DNA of 9,898 bases. Source: Actinomycetota bacterium. Its GTDB lineage: Bacteria; Actinomycetota; Thermoleophilia; Solirubrobacterales; Solirubrobacteraceae. The translations under genes and the position numbers were made by a program. The stretch spans positions 1 through 9,898 of the forward strand of contig WLNX01000049.1 in assembly GCA_009699565.1 (NCBI GenBank). The letters run 5' to 3'. The notes under the pieces were generated by a model. It searched no databases, was not told the origin of the DNA, and was given only the letters and a program-made list of their open reading frames with translations. Within the stretch, counting starts at the first letter, position 1, and each line of letters starts with the position of its first letter. Of the stretch, positions 1 through 6,481 are shown piece by piece.

Positions 1-1
1 C

Positions 2-688
2 AGCTTCGCTTCGACGGAAGCGCCGCAGCGACATGTGACAGTCACGAAGGAAGGCGCGGGCAGCGGCAGCGTCATCTCATCCCCAGCCGGAATTGACTGC
101 GGCGCAACCTGTTCGGCCGCCTTCAACCAAGGCCTCGAACTGACGCTAACCGCGACCCCGGCGGCCGGCTCCACATTCACCGGCTGGAGTTTTGCCTGCC
201 CGCCCAACAAGGCAGTGAAGAGCGTCTGCAGGAAGATCGTCACTATCCCCGCGGGCTCGGGCAGCAATTCCTCGCCAACCTTCACCTTCAGCGTCGATTA
301 CGACACTTACCTAGTCGCAACCTTCGCCAAAGCGGCGCCCGCGCCGTCAAACCTTTTCACCGTCAGCGCCGACGGGGCTTCGACGGCGGACCTGCTGACG
401 CTCGTGAAGGTGCCCGGCCCGGGGACGGCCGCGCAGCTCGGCACCTTCTCCGGCGCCGCCAGCTCACGCAGCGCGCGCAGGGTTACCGCCTGCCGCGCCA
501 GCAAGAAGCTCAGCAAAGCAGGGCGCTACAAGCTGAGCTGCAAGCTGACCAGCGCCGCCCGCTCGGCGCGACGCAAGGGCTCGATCCGAGTGTCGCTGCG
601 CACAACCTTCACCCCCACCGGCGGCGCCGCGCGCACCGTCACGCGCACCGTCACGCTGAAGAAAACCAGCAGCGGCGTTACCGGTTAG
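2..688 (+). CDS. Secreted InlB-B-repeat protein with conserved basic tail, 5'-truncated
   Basis: The reading frame is open to the left edge, so the start lies outside the window; 228 residues are visible before TAG. A GTG at 35 could be called as a start, but it falls inside the first strand of a recognisable repeat (HVTVTKEGAGSGSV), so I reject it. The visible N-terminal part matches the divergent InlB B-repeat style: GSGSV, SSPAGIDCG, then a TLTATPAAGSTFTGW segment and a closing LVATFAKA. This is known as a small beta-rich extracellular module in bacterial surface proteins. From 341 the protein changes to a 115-residue Ser/Thr/Arg-rich tail with two cysteines (TACRAS and KLSC), shared with the next gene. 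Inference: a secreted or wall-associated protein; the ligand is unknown. The missing N-terminus should carry a signal peptide and perhaps more repeats. Confidence 0.8.
   Translation, partial: SFASTEAPQRHVTVTKEGAGSGSVISSPAGIDCGATCSAAFNQGLELTLTATPAAGSTFTGWSFACPPNKAVKSVCRKIVTIPAGSGSNSSPTFTFSVDYDTYLVATFAKAAPAPSNLFTVSADGASTADLLTLVKVPGPGTAAQLGTFSGAASSRSARRVTACRASKKLSKAGRYKLSCKLTSAARSARRKGSIRVSLRTTFTPTGGAARTVTRTVTLKKTSSGVTG
341..688 (+). repeat. Tail module copy 1 (115 codons plus stop)
   Basis: This 348-base segment encodes the C-terminal module beginning APSNLFTV and ending SSGVTG-stop. It aligns without gaps to 2210-2557. I count 91 of 115 identical residues. The last 129 bases (560-688) have only 8 mismatches to the other copy. 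Similarity stops right after the stop codon apart from a shared TAGAC. Confidence 0.9.
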
Positions 689-708
689 ACGGCGATCTCA
701 TCAGCAGG

Positions 709-714
709 TAGCAT
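709..714 (+). promoter_or_regulatory. Possible -10 element (TAGCAT) for the GLUG gene
   Basis: TAGCAT fits the actinobacterial TANNNT -10 pattern. It lies in the 78-base gap after the upstream stop and would place a transcript start near 721, giving a leader of about 46 bases that includes a GGAG ribosome site. No convincing -35 is visible. A small CGGCT/AGCCG hairpin (736-748) falls within this leader. Confidence 0.3.
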
Positions 715-756
715 CGCGTGACCGGCGCCCAACGTCGGCTCGCAGCCGGACAGACC

Positions 757-760
757 GGAG
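757..760 (+). promoter_or_regulatory. Ribosome binding site (GGAG) fixing the GTG start at 767
   Basis: GGAG sits six bases before the GTG start, which is good Shine-Dalgarno spacing. It supports GTG at 767 as the true start, consistent with the signal peptide that follows. Confidence 0.6.
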
Positions 761-766
761 ATTCAA

Positions 767-2557
767 GTGACTACAGCCCCGAGAACCACGAACCGCCGCT
801 GGCTCACCGCCGCCTTCGCCGCATGCATCGCGGGACTGGCTCTGACACCCACCGCAGCCAACGCCAACGGGTGCATCGCCCACTCGGCTGACGCCGACGG
901 AACCGCCGCCCACCCGTTCCTGATCGAGAATGCGGCGAACCTGCAGTGCCTGCGCGACAACGCGCCCGACTATTGGACCGGCCAGCACTTCAAACAGACC
1001 GCCAACATTGACCTGAGCGCCGAACCTGCATGGACATCAACAATCGGGACGGTTGCCGAACCATTTACCGGAAGCTACGACGGGAACGGTCAGACGATCA
1101 CGGGACTGCAAGTGGAGCTGACCGGAAGCAATGCGGGCCTCTTCGGGGCGACCAGCGGCGCGACTATCTCGAATCTCACGATCGACGACGCTGCGATCTC
1201 TATTCCCGCGGTTGAGGCCTACAGCGGAGCTGCGCCGCTTGTCGGGACGGCTAACAGCTCAACGGTGATCACCAATGTCCATTCATCGGGAACCGTCCAA
1301 GGACAAGCGGCCGGTGGAATCGCAGGCCAGGCCCTCAACGGGACGCAGATCTGGTCATCATCCTCGTCGGCTGTGATTACCGGAAACGACTTCGGCGCCG
1401 GTGGACTAGTTGGCTTCGCGGAAATTGGTGTTTCGATCACCGATTCGTCTGCCAGCGGCAGCGTTATAGGAGACATATATGTCGGCGGACTCGTTGGCGC
1501 TGTGCGGGCTAATTCTGAAGTCTTCTATTCCTACTCGACGGGGGACGTAACCGGCCGGCCCAACTACCAAGGTGGAGGTGAAGGCGGCTACGTCGGCGGA
1601 CTTGTTGGAGCTGCGATCGCGACCGCCAGTGGTAGTGGAAACGTGATTGCTCGATCATTCGCGACCGGCGATGTGACGGCGACAGATCCGCGCACCTCGA
1701 ACGATCCAAACCTCTGCGGCGCGTGCGCCGGCGGACTAATCGGCGTGACAACTGAGGACGGAACCGAGATGCCGAACGTAATCGCCGACTCTTTCGCCAG
1801 CGGCACCGTCACCGGCGGGATCGCAGCCGGTGGCCTGATCGGCAGGAATATGGGTGGAGCTGCAGGTTCTGCGAACTCCACGGCGACGATCGCCGACTCC
1901 TACTCGCGCAGCGCAGTCAGAGGCCCGGAGAACGCGACCGGCGCGATCCTTGGCGCGATGACCGAGGGCATCTTCAATGTGACCGACACCTTCTGGAACC
2001 GAACCGACGCTGACGACGCGGATGTCAACTCCTACGGCATGCGATCAACGCAGGCCCTGATGAAGACCTACGCGTTTTACGCGAACGCAACCTGGGACAT
2101 CTCCGACACCTCGCCGACCACAAAGAAATGGGTGAGCTGCGCCGCGCACAACGACGGCTACCCATTCCTTCAGTGGTACGCAGCGAAACAAAACTGGACC
2201 TGCTCGCCCGCCCCATCGAACCTCTTCACCGTGCGCGCGGACGGCTCGTCAACCACGGCCGTCAGCTCACTGATCACCGTCCCCGGCGCCGGCAAGGCCT
2301 CGCAGACAGGAACATTCAGCGGATCATCAAGCGCCCGCAGCGCGAAGACCGTCACCGCCTGCCGCGCCAGCAAGAAGGTCACCAAAGCCGGGCACTACCG
2401 CCTTAGCTGCCAGCTCACCTCAGCAGCCCGCTCAGCGCGACGCAAGGGCTCGATCCGCGTCTCGCTGCGCACCACCTTCACCCCCACCGGCGGCGCCGCA
2501 CGCACCGTCACCCGCACCATCACGCTGAAGAAGACCAGCAGCGGCGTTACCGGTTAG
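767..2557 (+). CDS. Secreted GLUG-repeat surface protein with conserved basic tail
   Basis: 596 residues from a GTG start with a GGAG site. Residues 1-33 form a Sec signal peptide: RR near 10-11, a hydrophobic stretch 13-30, and a likely cleavage after ANA (33). Residues 99-127 carry the opening typical of the family (FTGSYDGNGQTITG, then AGLFG). Nine GLUG-type units follow with cores at about 123, 155, 183, 212, 240, 277, 322, 355 and 392 (GGLVG, GGLIG and variants), each followed by a Ser/Thr-rich strand such as DSFASGTV. This implies an elongated beta-solenoid. The repeat domain closes with FWN (409-411), WDIS (443-446) and YPFLQW (465-470), a common ending for such proteins. Residues 482-596 are the tail module shared with the upstream gene. 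GLUG domains are known from bacterial adhesin-like and surface proteins; the role here (adhesion or matrix) is inference. No sortase motif is visible. Confidence 0.85.
   Translation: MTTAPRTTNRRWLTAAFAACIAGLALTPTAANANGCIAHSADADGTAAHPFLIENAANLQCLRDNAPDYWTGQHFKQTANIDLSAEPAWTSTIGTVAEPFTGSYDGNGQTITGLQVELTGSNAGLFGATSGATISNLTIDDAAISIPAVEAYSGAAPLVGTANSSTVITNVHSSGTVQGQAAGGIAGQALNGTQIWSSSSSAVITGNDFGAGGLVGFAEIGVSITDSSASGSVIGDIYVGGLVGAVRANSEVFYSYSTGDVTGRPNYQGGGEGGYVGGLVGAAIATASGSGNVIARSFATGDVTATDPRTSNDPNLCGACAGGLIGVTTEDGTEMPNVIADSFASGTVTGGIAAGGLIGRNMGGAAGSANSTATIADSYSRSAVRGPENATGAILGAMTEGIFNVTDTFWNRTDADDADVNSYGMRSTQALMKTYAFYANATWDISDTSPTTKKWVSCAAHNDGYPFLQWYAAKQNWTCSPAPSNLFTVRADGSSTTAVSSLITVPGAGKASQTGTFSGSSSARSAKTVTACRASKKVTKAGHYRLSCQLTSAARSARRKGSIRVSLRTTFTPTGGAARTVTRTITLKKTSSGVTG
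1061..1966 (+). repeat. GLUG repeat region (nine degenerate units, protein level)
   Basis: Protein-level repeat covering residues 99-400 of the GLUG protein. Unit cores GGLVG/GGLIG recur at spacings of roughly 28 to 45 residues. The DNA is too diverged to count as a tandem nucleotide repeat. Confidence 0.7.
2210..2557 (+). repeat. Tail module copy 2 (115 codons plus stop)
   Basis: Second copy of the tail module of 341-688, in the same orientation, with the same length and no gaps. The conserved pair of cysteines (TACRAS, RLSC) and the last 42 codons are almost unchanged, with one V-to-I substitution. Confidence 0.9.
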
Positions 2558-2570
2558 ACACCGCAGCCAC

Positions 2571-2576
2571 TATCTT
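2571..2576 (+). promoter_or_regulatory. -10 element (TATCTT) for a leaderless carbonic anhydrase transcript
   Basis: TATCTT matches TANNNT and ends eight bases before the ATG at 2585. No Shine-Dalgarno lies between them, so transcription probably begins at or next to the start codon. No strong -35 is seen. Confidence 0.4.
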
Positions 2577-2584
2577 CCCGTCGA

Positions 2585-3055
2585 ATGATCGAACCGGGCA
2601 AACCGCGCGACACCGCGCCGAGTGATCTCGACGCGCCGCCGAAGCTGAAGCTGGCGATCCTCACCTGCATGGACGCGCGCATCAACCTGTGGGACCTCTT
2701 CCACCTGGGGCTCGGCGACGCGCACGTGATCCGCAACGCCGGCGCCATCGCCACGCCCGACGTGATCCGCTCGCTGGCGGCATCACAGAGACTGCTCGAA
2801 ACCGAAGAGATTGTTGTGATCCAACACACCGACTGCGGCATTCACCGAATCGCCCCGACCGAGTTCGCGAAGCAGGTCGGCGAAGAGATCGGCGAAGTCC
2901 CCGACTGGACCGTGCCGGCGACCGCCGATCCTCACACCACGCTCGCGCTCACGCTGAAGCTGCTGCGCGCCGCGCCGGAGCTGAAACACCGCGACAAGAT
3001 CAGCGGCTGGGTACTTGACGTTCAGAGCGGCGAGCTGAGCGCAGAAGGTTCCTAG
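2585..3055 (+). CDS. Beta-class carbonic anhydrase
   Basis: 156 residues, predicted cytosolic, interconverting CO2 and bicarbonate. The zinc-site signature is complete: Cys28 and the Asp30-Arg32 dyad in CMDAR, then His81 and Cys84 in HTDCG. The VIRNAGAI segment (48-55) and the conserved TPDVIRSL helix (57-64) also fit. The length is close to the compact mycobacterial-type beta enzymes of about 160 residues, so it does not look truncated. The ATG at 2585 has no ribosome site but follows a -10-like hexamer, suggesting a leaderless message. It stands between secreted repeat proteins, 27 bases after the GLUG gene and 71 before the Kelch gene, with no obvious functional partner. Family assignment is firm; physiological role is not determined. 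Confidence 0.9.
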   Translation: MIEPGKPRDTAPSDLDAPPKLKLAILTCMDARINLWDLFHLGLGDAHVIRNAGAIATPDVIRSLAASQRLLETEEIVVIQHTDCGIHRIAPTEFAKQVGEEIGEVPDWTVPATADPHTTLALTLKLLRAAPELKHRDKISGWVLDVQSGELSAEGS

Positions 3056-3086
3056 CGGAACCGGCGAAGTTGCCCACGCTGCGGTT

Positions 3087-3092
3087 TATGAT
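3087..3092 (+). promoter_or_regulatory. -10 element (TATGAT) for the Kelch gene
   Basis: TATGAT differs by one base from the TATAAT consensus and is the best -10 in the window. A transcript start near 3099 would leave a leader of about 28 bases containing AAGGAG. No matching -35 at normal spacing is seen; a TTGCCC at 3070 is too close. Confidence 0.45.
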
Positions 3093-3115
3093 TCTCCGCT
3101 TACCGACGCTCAGCT

Positions 3116-3121
3116 AAGGAG
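3116..3121 (+). promoter_or_regulatory. Strong ribosome binding site (AAGGAG)
   Basis: AAGGAG lies five bases before the GTG at 3127 and decides this start for the Kelch gene. It is the strongest Shine-Dalgarno in the window. Confidence 0.7.
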
Positions 3122-3126
3122 CCATC

Positions 3127-4575
3127 GTGCCGCGCAGCAGCTCAATCCGAGGACTAACCGCCACCGTTGCCGTGCTGTTCGCGGCGGCGCTTGCGCCTGG
3201 CGCACAGGCGGCTAGCGCGATCTCGCCAACTGCCTTTATGAGCGGGACGCGAATCGGCACGATCGCCCCGACCGGCAGCCTCAGTCGGGGTCGCGCTGAC
3301 GCGACCGTGACGTTGCTAGGTAACGGCAAAGTCCTAGTCGCGGGTGGTTATCCGGACATGGAAGCAACGGCGAGCGCAGAGATTTACGACCCATCAACTG
3401 GCCTCTTTGCGGCGACCGGGGCCATGAACGAACCGCGTGCTCAAGCAACCGCGACATTGCTTGCTAACGGCAAGGTGTTGGTCGCAGGTGGCGTCGGCAC
3501 GAGCGGCTCACTCAGTAGCGCTGAGCTGTACGACCCAGTCAGCGGAACATTCACGCCAACCGCGAGCATGCACACCGCGCGTAACGGTCACACCGCGACC
3601 TTGCTCAGTGATGGGAAAGAAGTGCTGATTGCCGCTGGAAACTCAGCCACCGAAACGGATACGAGTGCTGAGGTGTACCGGGTCGCAGCTAACTCGACCC
3701 CTGCCTCGTTTCAGGCCGTCGGGGACCTCGGGACAGCACGCGGTGCGACAACCGCAACCTTGCTGCCCAACGGGAAGGTGCTGTTCGCAGGTGGCGCCAG
3801 CAGCACCAGCGCAAGCGGCGTACTGAGCAGCGCGGAATTGTATAACCCAGGCACGCGAGCCTTCACGCCAACCGGGAGCATGCTCAATGCCCAGGCTGGC
3901 GCGACGGCGACATTGCTGGGCAGCGGCAAGGTACTGGTCGCCGGCGGCGGCCGCTACACCGGGACCGGAATTGAGGCTCGCGACAGCGCTGAGCTCTACA
4001 ACCCTGCCAGCGGCACCTTCAAGGCAACCGGGAGGATGACCAATACTCGCTGGGGGGCCGAGGCAACCTTGCTCGCGAACGGACAGGTCCTAGTTGCGGG
4101 CGGCGCAGAGGCTGAAGGCGTTTCAAATCGATTCGACGTTTATGACCCAGCGAGCGGCACCTTCAAATTTGGCGGCCTGCTCCTGAACTACCGCTTTGGG
4201 GGCTCTGGGGTGCGGCTGACGAACGGCAAGGTGCTGCTGGTTGGCGGCGGCGACAACGTGAATGGCCCGACGGCCAGCGCCGAGCTGTACACGCCAGCGA
4301 CGGGAGCGCCGCCGCGCGCCCCAGGCAAGCCGGCCGTTAAGTGGGCCGTCAACAAGACGAAGCGGCTCGTAACTGCCGCCGTCAACCCAGTCACCGGCGT
4401 TGCCTACACACTGACCGCGAAACTCGGCCGCAAAACAAAAACCGGCAGCTGCAAGACCAAAGGCTCAAAGATCGTCTGCACGATCTCACCAGGCCGCGGG
4501 AAGTGGGCCTTCGCGGTAACGCCAAGGAGCGTCGGCGGCACAGGCCCAGCAAACCGCAAGACCCTGAAGCTCTAA
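3127..4575 (+). CDS. Secreted seven-repeat Kelch beta-propeller protein
   Basis: 482 residues from GTG with a strong AAGGAG site. Residues 1-28 form a Sec signal peptide with likely cleavage after AQA. Seven Kelch-type units follow, each pairing a TATLL-like strand with NGKVLVAGG and then SAELYDP...GTF. The GKVLVAGG cores are near 66, 114, 162, 215, 266, 318 and 367. Seven units suit a closed seven-bladed beta-propeller. Unit 3 is the most diverged (DGKEVLIAAG, and AEVYRVAAN in place of ELYDP). After residue 395 comes a roughly 85-residue basic C-terminal domain with two cysteines (GSCKTKG, IVCTIS) that may form a disulfide. Secreted bacterial Kelch proteins are usually binding or scaffold proteins; no catalytic residues (for example of galactose oxidase) are recognised, so an enzymatic role is not claimed. 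It converges with the delta-60 gene, 29 bases away. Confidence 0.88.
   Translation: MPRSSSIRGLTATVAVLFAAALAPGAQAASAISPTAFMSGTRIGTIAPTGSLSRGRADATVTLLGNGKVLVAGGYPDMEATASAEIYDPSTGLFAATGAMNEPRAQATATLLANGKVLVAGGVGTSGSLSSAELYDPVSGTFTPTASMHTARNGHTATLLSDGKEVLIAAGNSATETDTSAEVYRVAANSTPASFQAVGDLGTARGATTATLLPNGKVLFAGGASSTSASGVLSSAELYNPGTRAFTPTGSMLNAQAGATATLLGSGKVLVAGGGRYTGTGIEARDSAELYNPASGTFKATGRMTNTRWGAEATLLANGQVLVAGGAEAEGVSNRFDVYDPASGTFKFGGLLLNYRFGGSGVRLTNGKVLLVGGGDNVNGPTASAELYTPATGAPPRAPGKPAVKWAVNKTKRLVTAAVNPVTGVAYTLTAKLGRKTKTGSCKTKGSKIVCTISPGRGKWAFAVTPRSVGGTGPANRKTLKL
3286..4299 (+). repeat. Kelch repeat region, seven units
   Basis: Seven protein-level units of roughly 48 to 53 residues cover residues 54-391 of the Kelch protein. 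DNA blocks encoding the AACGGCAAGGT-like core recur at the same spacing but are diverged between units. Confidence 0.8.
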
Positions 4576-4580
4576 ACAAC

Positions 4581-4595
4581 AGCAGCGACGCTGCT
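4581..4595. terminator. Small hairpin in the convergent gap, possible bidirectional terminator
   Basis: AGCAGC-GAC-GCTGCT forms a perfect six-base-pair stem with a three-base loop. It lies in the 29-base gap between two converging genes, five bases after one stop and nine from the other. There is no T-tract on either side, so termination activity is uncertain. Confidence 0.35.
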
Positions 4596-4604
4596 CTACC
4601 AGCG

Positions 4605-5915
4605 TCAGCGGAAACGAGCGAGGTAGAGATCGTTGCCGGCGCCGCCGAGCGCGAGGAAGCGGCCGGACTTGCCGTAAGGCAGCATCGCATTTAGCTGAAT
4701 GTTGGCCGGGGTGGCCAGCGTCATCAGACCGGTGGAGCCGAAGCGCTTGTCGGGCGCACCGCTCGCCGTCAGGCCGATCAGCCAGTTCTCAACGCCGGTC
4801 GCCGTGCCGCCTGATGGCGTAATGATGCTGCCGCAGTTCATTGCCGAGTCGTCGGTGATGCCGGAGCTGAACGCCCAGCCGTTCTTGGACGCGCCGAACC
4901 CTCGTGACAGATTGCCGCCGCTCGTCACCTTGCCGGCGATCTGCGCATAGGGATCACCAATCTCGCCCTCGCCGGTGACAGTTACCTGCTGGCGCCCGTT
5001 GACCGCCATCGCGCACGGGAACCACTGTGCGAAGGAGCCGGGGGAAGGCTGGTAGGCGATCTCCGCGTGGCCGTTCGTGCCAAAGCTGCCAACCGGCTTG
5101 CCGGTACTTGAAAGACGGAAGATGCCGGCGCTGCCGTGGCCGGGGTTGGCGCCGCCGCCACCGCCGATGTAGTCGAGGTGGCTGAAGCCGACCACTTCCG
5201 ACTTGGGGGAAACCCACAGCGACTGGGCGGCGGCGCTTGAAGCAGCGGTCCCGTTCCAGAACATCATGCGGGCGATCCCGTCATTCGCAAACCCCTTGTC
5301 GAGCAGGCCGTTCTTCTGGAAGCGCAGGACCAGCATCGGCCGGCCAAGCGCCGTCTTGTTGGAAGAGCCGACGAGGATCCGGCCGGCCTTGGTGAAGGCG
5401 AGGCTGTAGCCGATGTCTTGGACCGCTTTCTTGACGACGCCGGTGTGGGAGCTGCCGAAAGTGCGGTCGAGCTTGCCGTCGGTCGTCAGTCGCATAACCA
5501 GCACCGCCGACACGCCGTAGCCGCCGACAACGACGATCTTGCCGGTCTGCGGCTGGATCCCGACGGCGGTAGCGAAGAACGAGCCTGCGGACGCCGGAAG
5601 ATTGCTGGTGTAGATGCCGTTGTTGGCGAAGCTGCGGTCGATAGCGCCGCTGTGGTGGTAGCGGACGACGAAGACCTGCGCGTTGCCCTGCGAGTCGTAC
5701 TTGCCGCCCGCGACGACGATCTTGCCGCCGGCCATCGTCGTGACGCCATAGGCGGCGAGCGGCGAATTGCCGATCGATGTGGTCAGCCAGCCCTTGCCTT
5801 TGGCAAACGAGGAATCGGGAGCGACCTGCGCCGCGCCAGCCGGCAACGCGGCAGCGCCCAGCAGGCAGGCCGCGAGTAGAGGAGCGATGGCGCGGCGCAG
5901 CAGACGAGGTCTCAT
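4605..5915 (-). CDS. Secreted delta-60 repeat protein (seven units)
   Basis: 436 residues starting at the ATG at 5915. The frame is open to an ATG at 5999, but that would add 28 residues before an evident signal peptide and overlap the upstream stop. The start at 5915 gives MRPRLLRRA, a hydrophobic core, and cleavage after AGAA near 29. The mature chain consists of delta-60 units, each with a KIVVAGG-type strand, an RL/RF-x-x-x-G strand and a D-x-S-F marker. Markers are at about 34 (DSSF), 93 (DRSF), 150 (DRTF), 206 (DKGF), 276 (GSFG), 339 (GFG) and 389 (DKRF). The fifth and sixth units are the most degenerate. The chain ends on YLARFR, where the next unit would be completed by the N-terminal DSSF, as in a ring-closed propeller. 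It is probably extracellular; the function is unknown. A TATCCT hexamer before the start suggests its own leaderless promoter. Confidence 0.82.
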   Translation of the reverse strand: MRPRLLRRAIAPLLAACLLGAAALPAGAAQVAPDSSFAKGKGWLTTSIGNSPLAAYGVTTMAGGKIVVAGGKYDSQGNAQVFVVRYHHSGAIDRSFANNGIYTSNLPASAGSFFATAVGIQPQTGKIVVVGGYGVSAVLVMRLTTDGKLDRTFGSSHTGVVKKAVQDIGYSLAFTKAGRILVGSSNKTALGRPMLVLRFQKNGLLDKGFANDGIARMMFWNGTAASSAAAQSLWVSPKSEVVGFSHLDYIGGGGGANPGHGSAGIFRLSSTGKPVGSFGTNGHAEIAYQPSPGSFAQWFPCAMAVNGRQQVTVTGEGEIGDPYAQIAGKVTSGGNLSRGFGASKNGWAFSSGITDDSAMNCGSIITPSGGTATGVENWLIGLTASGAPDKRFGSTGLMTLATPANIQLNAMLPYGKSGRFLALGGAGNDLYLARFR

Positions 5916-5923
5916 CGCAACCG

Positions 5924-5929
5924 AGGATA
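5924..5929 (-). promoter_or_regulatory. -10 element (TATCCT) for the delta-60 gene
   Basis: On the minus strand TATCCT ends eight bases before the ATG at 5915, with no Shine-Dalgarno between. It supports this start over the upstream in-frame ATG at 5999 and suggests transcription independent of the SnoaL-like gene. Confidence 0.4.
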
Positions 5930-5951
5930 GACCAGCGCCCGGGGTGTAGCC

Positions 5952-5972
5952 GCCGCTTGCGCGCTCAGCGGC
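5952..5972 (-). terminator. Hairpin straddling the SnoaL-like gene stop, weak terminator candidate
   Basis: GCCGCT and AGCGGC form a six-base-pair inverted repeat around a nine-base loop, overlapping the TGA at 5965-5967. It lies between the three-gene unit and the delta-60 gene. There is no T-tract, so this is tentative. Confidence 0.25.
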
Positions 5973-6456
5973 CGACTGCTCTGGCGCCGCGGATCGCAAC
6001 GCCGCCTACGCCCATCGCCAGCGCCTCCGCGCGGCTGCCGATCGCGGGCCAGAGACCGAGCTGACGCAGCGAACTAACTACGTCGTAGAACGAGTGCTCG
6101 CGGCAGACCTTGCCGTCGCGGAACTCAAAGATGTCGGTCCCCTTTGTCTCAAGCCACTTGCCGCTGGCGGGCAGCCCGATCCACAGCGGCCCGCTGTTGA
6201 GCCCGCGAAACGCCCAGGGCTCGGCGACGCGGTCGCCCTCGTGGACGACCGGCTCGCGCATCGACCAGTCGAGATGGCTGAATGCGGCGAAGAAGCCGTC
6301 GCAGTGCTTGGCGTAGGCGTCGCGGCCGCGGATCGGCTCTTCCAGCGTGACGTCCCAATACTCGATGTCGTCGGTTACGTACTCCAGCACCGCCTCAGTG
6401 CCGGTGTTCCAGGCGATCTGCCAGTTGCGGAAGAACTCGTCGGCCCAGTCGCTCAT
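5965..6456 (-). CDS. NTF2/SnoaL-like domain protein
   Basis: 163 residues, no signal peptide or membrane segment, predicted cytosolic. The NTF2-fold pattern is clear: N-terminal helix with FFRNWQIAWNTG (8-19), then TDDIEYWD (28-35), a PIRGRDA turn (41-47), an FSHLDW strand (59-64), and the closing ETKGTDIFEFRDGK (103-116). This resembles SnoaL-like/ester-cyclase or ketosteroid-isomerase-like proteins, a fold with many small-molecule activities; the substrate cannot be read from sequence. The last 20 residues are Ala/Gly/Arg-rich and probably disordered. The start has a weak GGGGGA site seven bases upstream. It lies 25 bases after the lipoprotein gene, so probably co-transcribed. Confidence 0.8.
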   Translation of the reverse strand: MSDWADEFFRNWQIAWNTGTEAVLEYVTDDIEYWDVTLEEPIRGRDAYAKHCDGFFAAFSHLDWSMREPVVHEGDRVAEPWAFRGLNSGPLWIGLPASGKWLETKGTDIFEFRDGKVCREHSFYDVVSSLRQLGLWPAIGSRAEALAMGVGGVAIRGARAVGR

Positions 6457-6481
6457 CGGCCCATCCCCCGCCGGCGCCGGT

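Noticed and set aside
3286..4299. Tandem nucleotide repeat or CRISPR-like array
   Set aside because: The periodicity comes from Kelch protein repeats; units are diverged at DNA level and there are no direct repeats with unique spacers.
5418..5879. Plus strand open frame of 153 codons opposite the delta-60 gene
   Set aside because: Asp/Arg/Val-rich shadow without motifs; the minus strand has signal peptide and regular repeats.
5916..5999. Longer N-terminus for the delta-60 protein, starting at the ATG at 5999
   Set aside because: It would overlap the end of the SnoaL-like gene and place 28 non-hydrophobic residues before an evident signal peptide.
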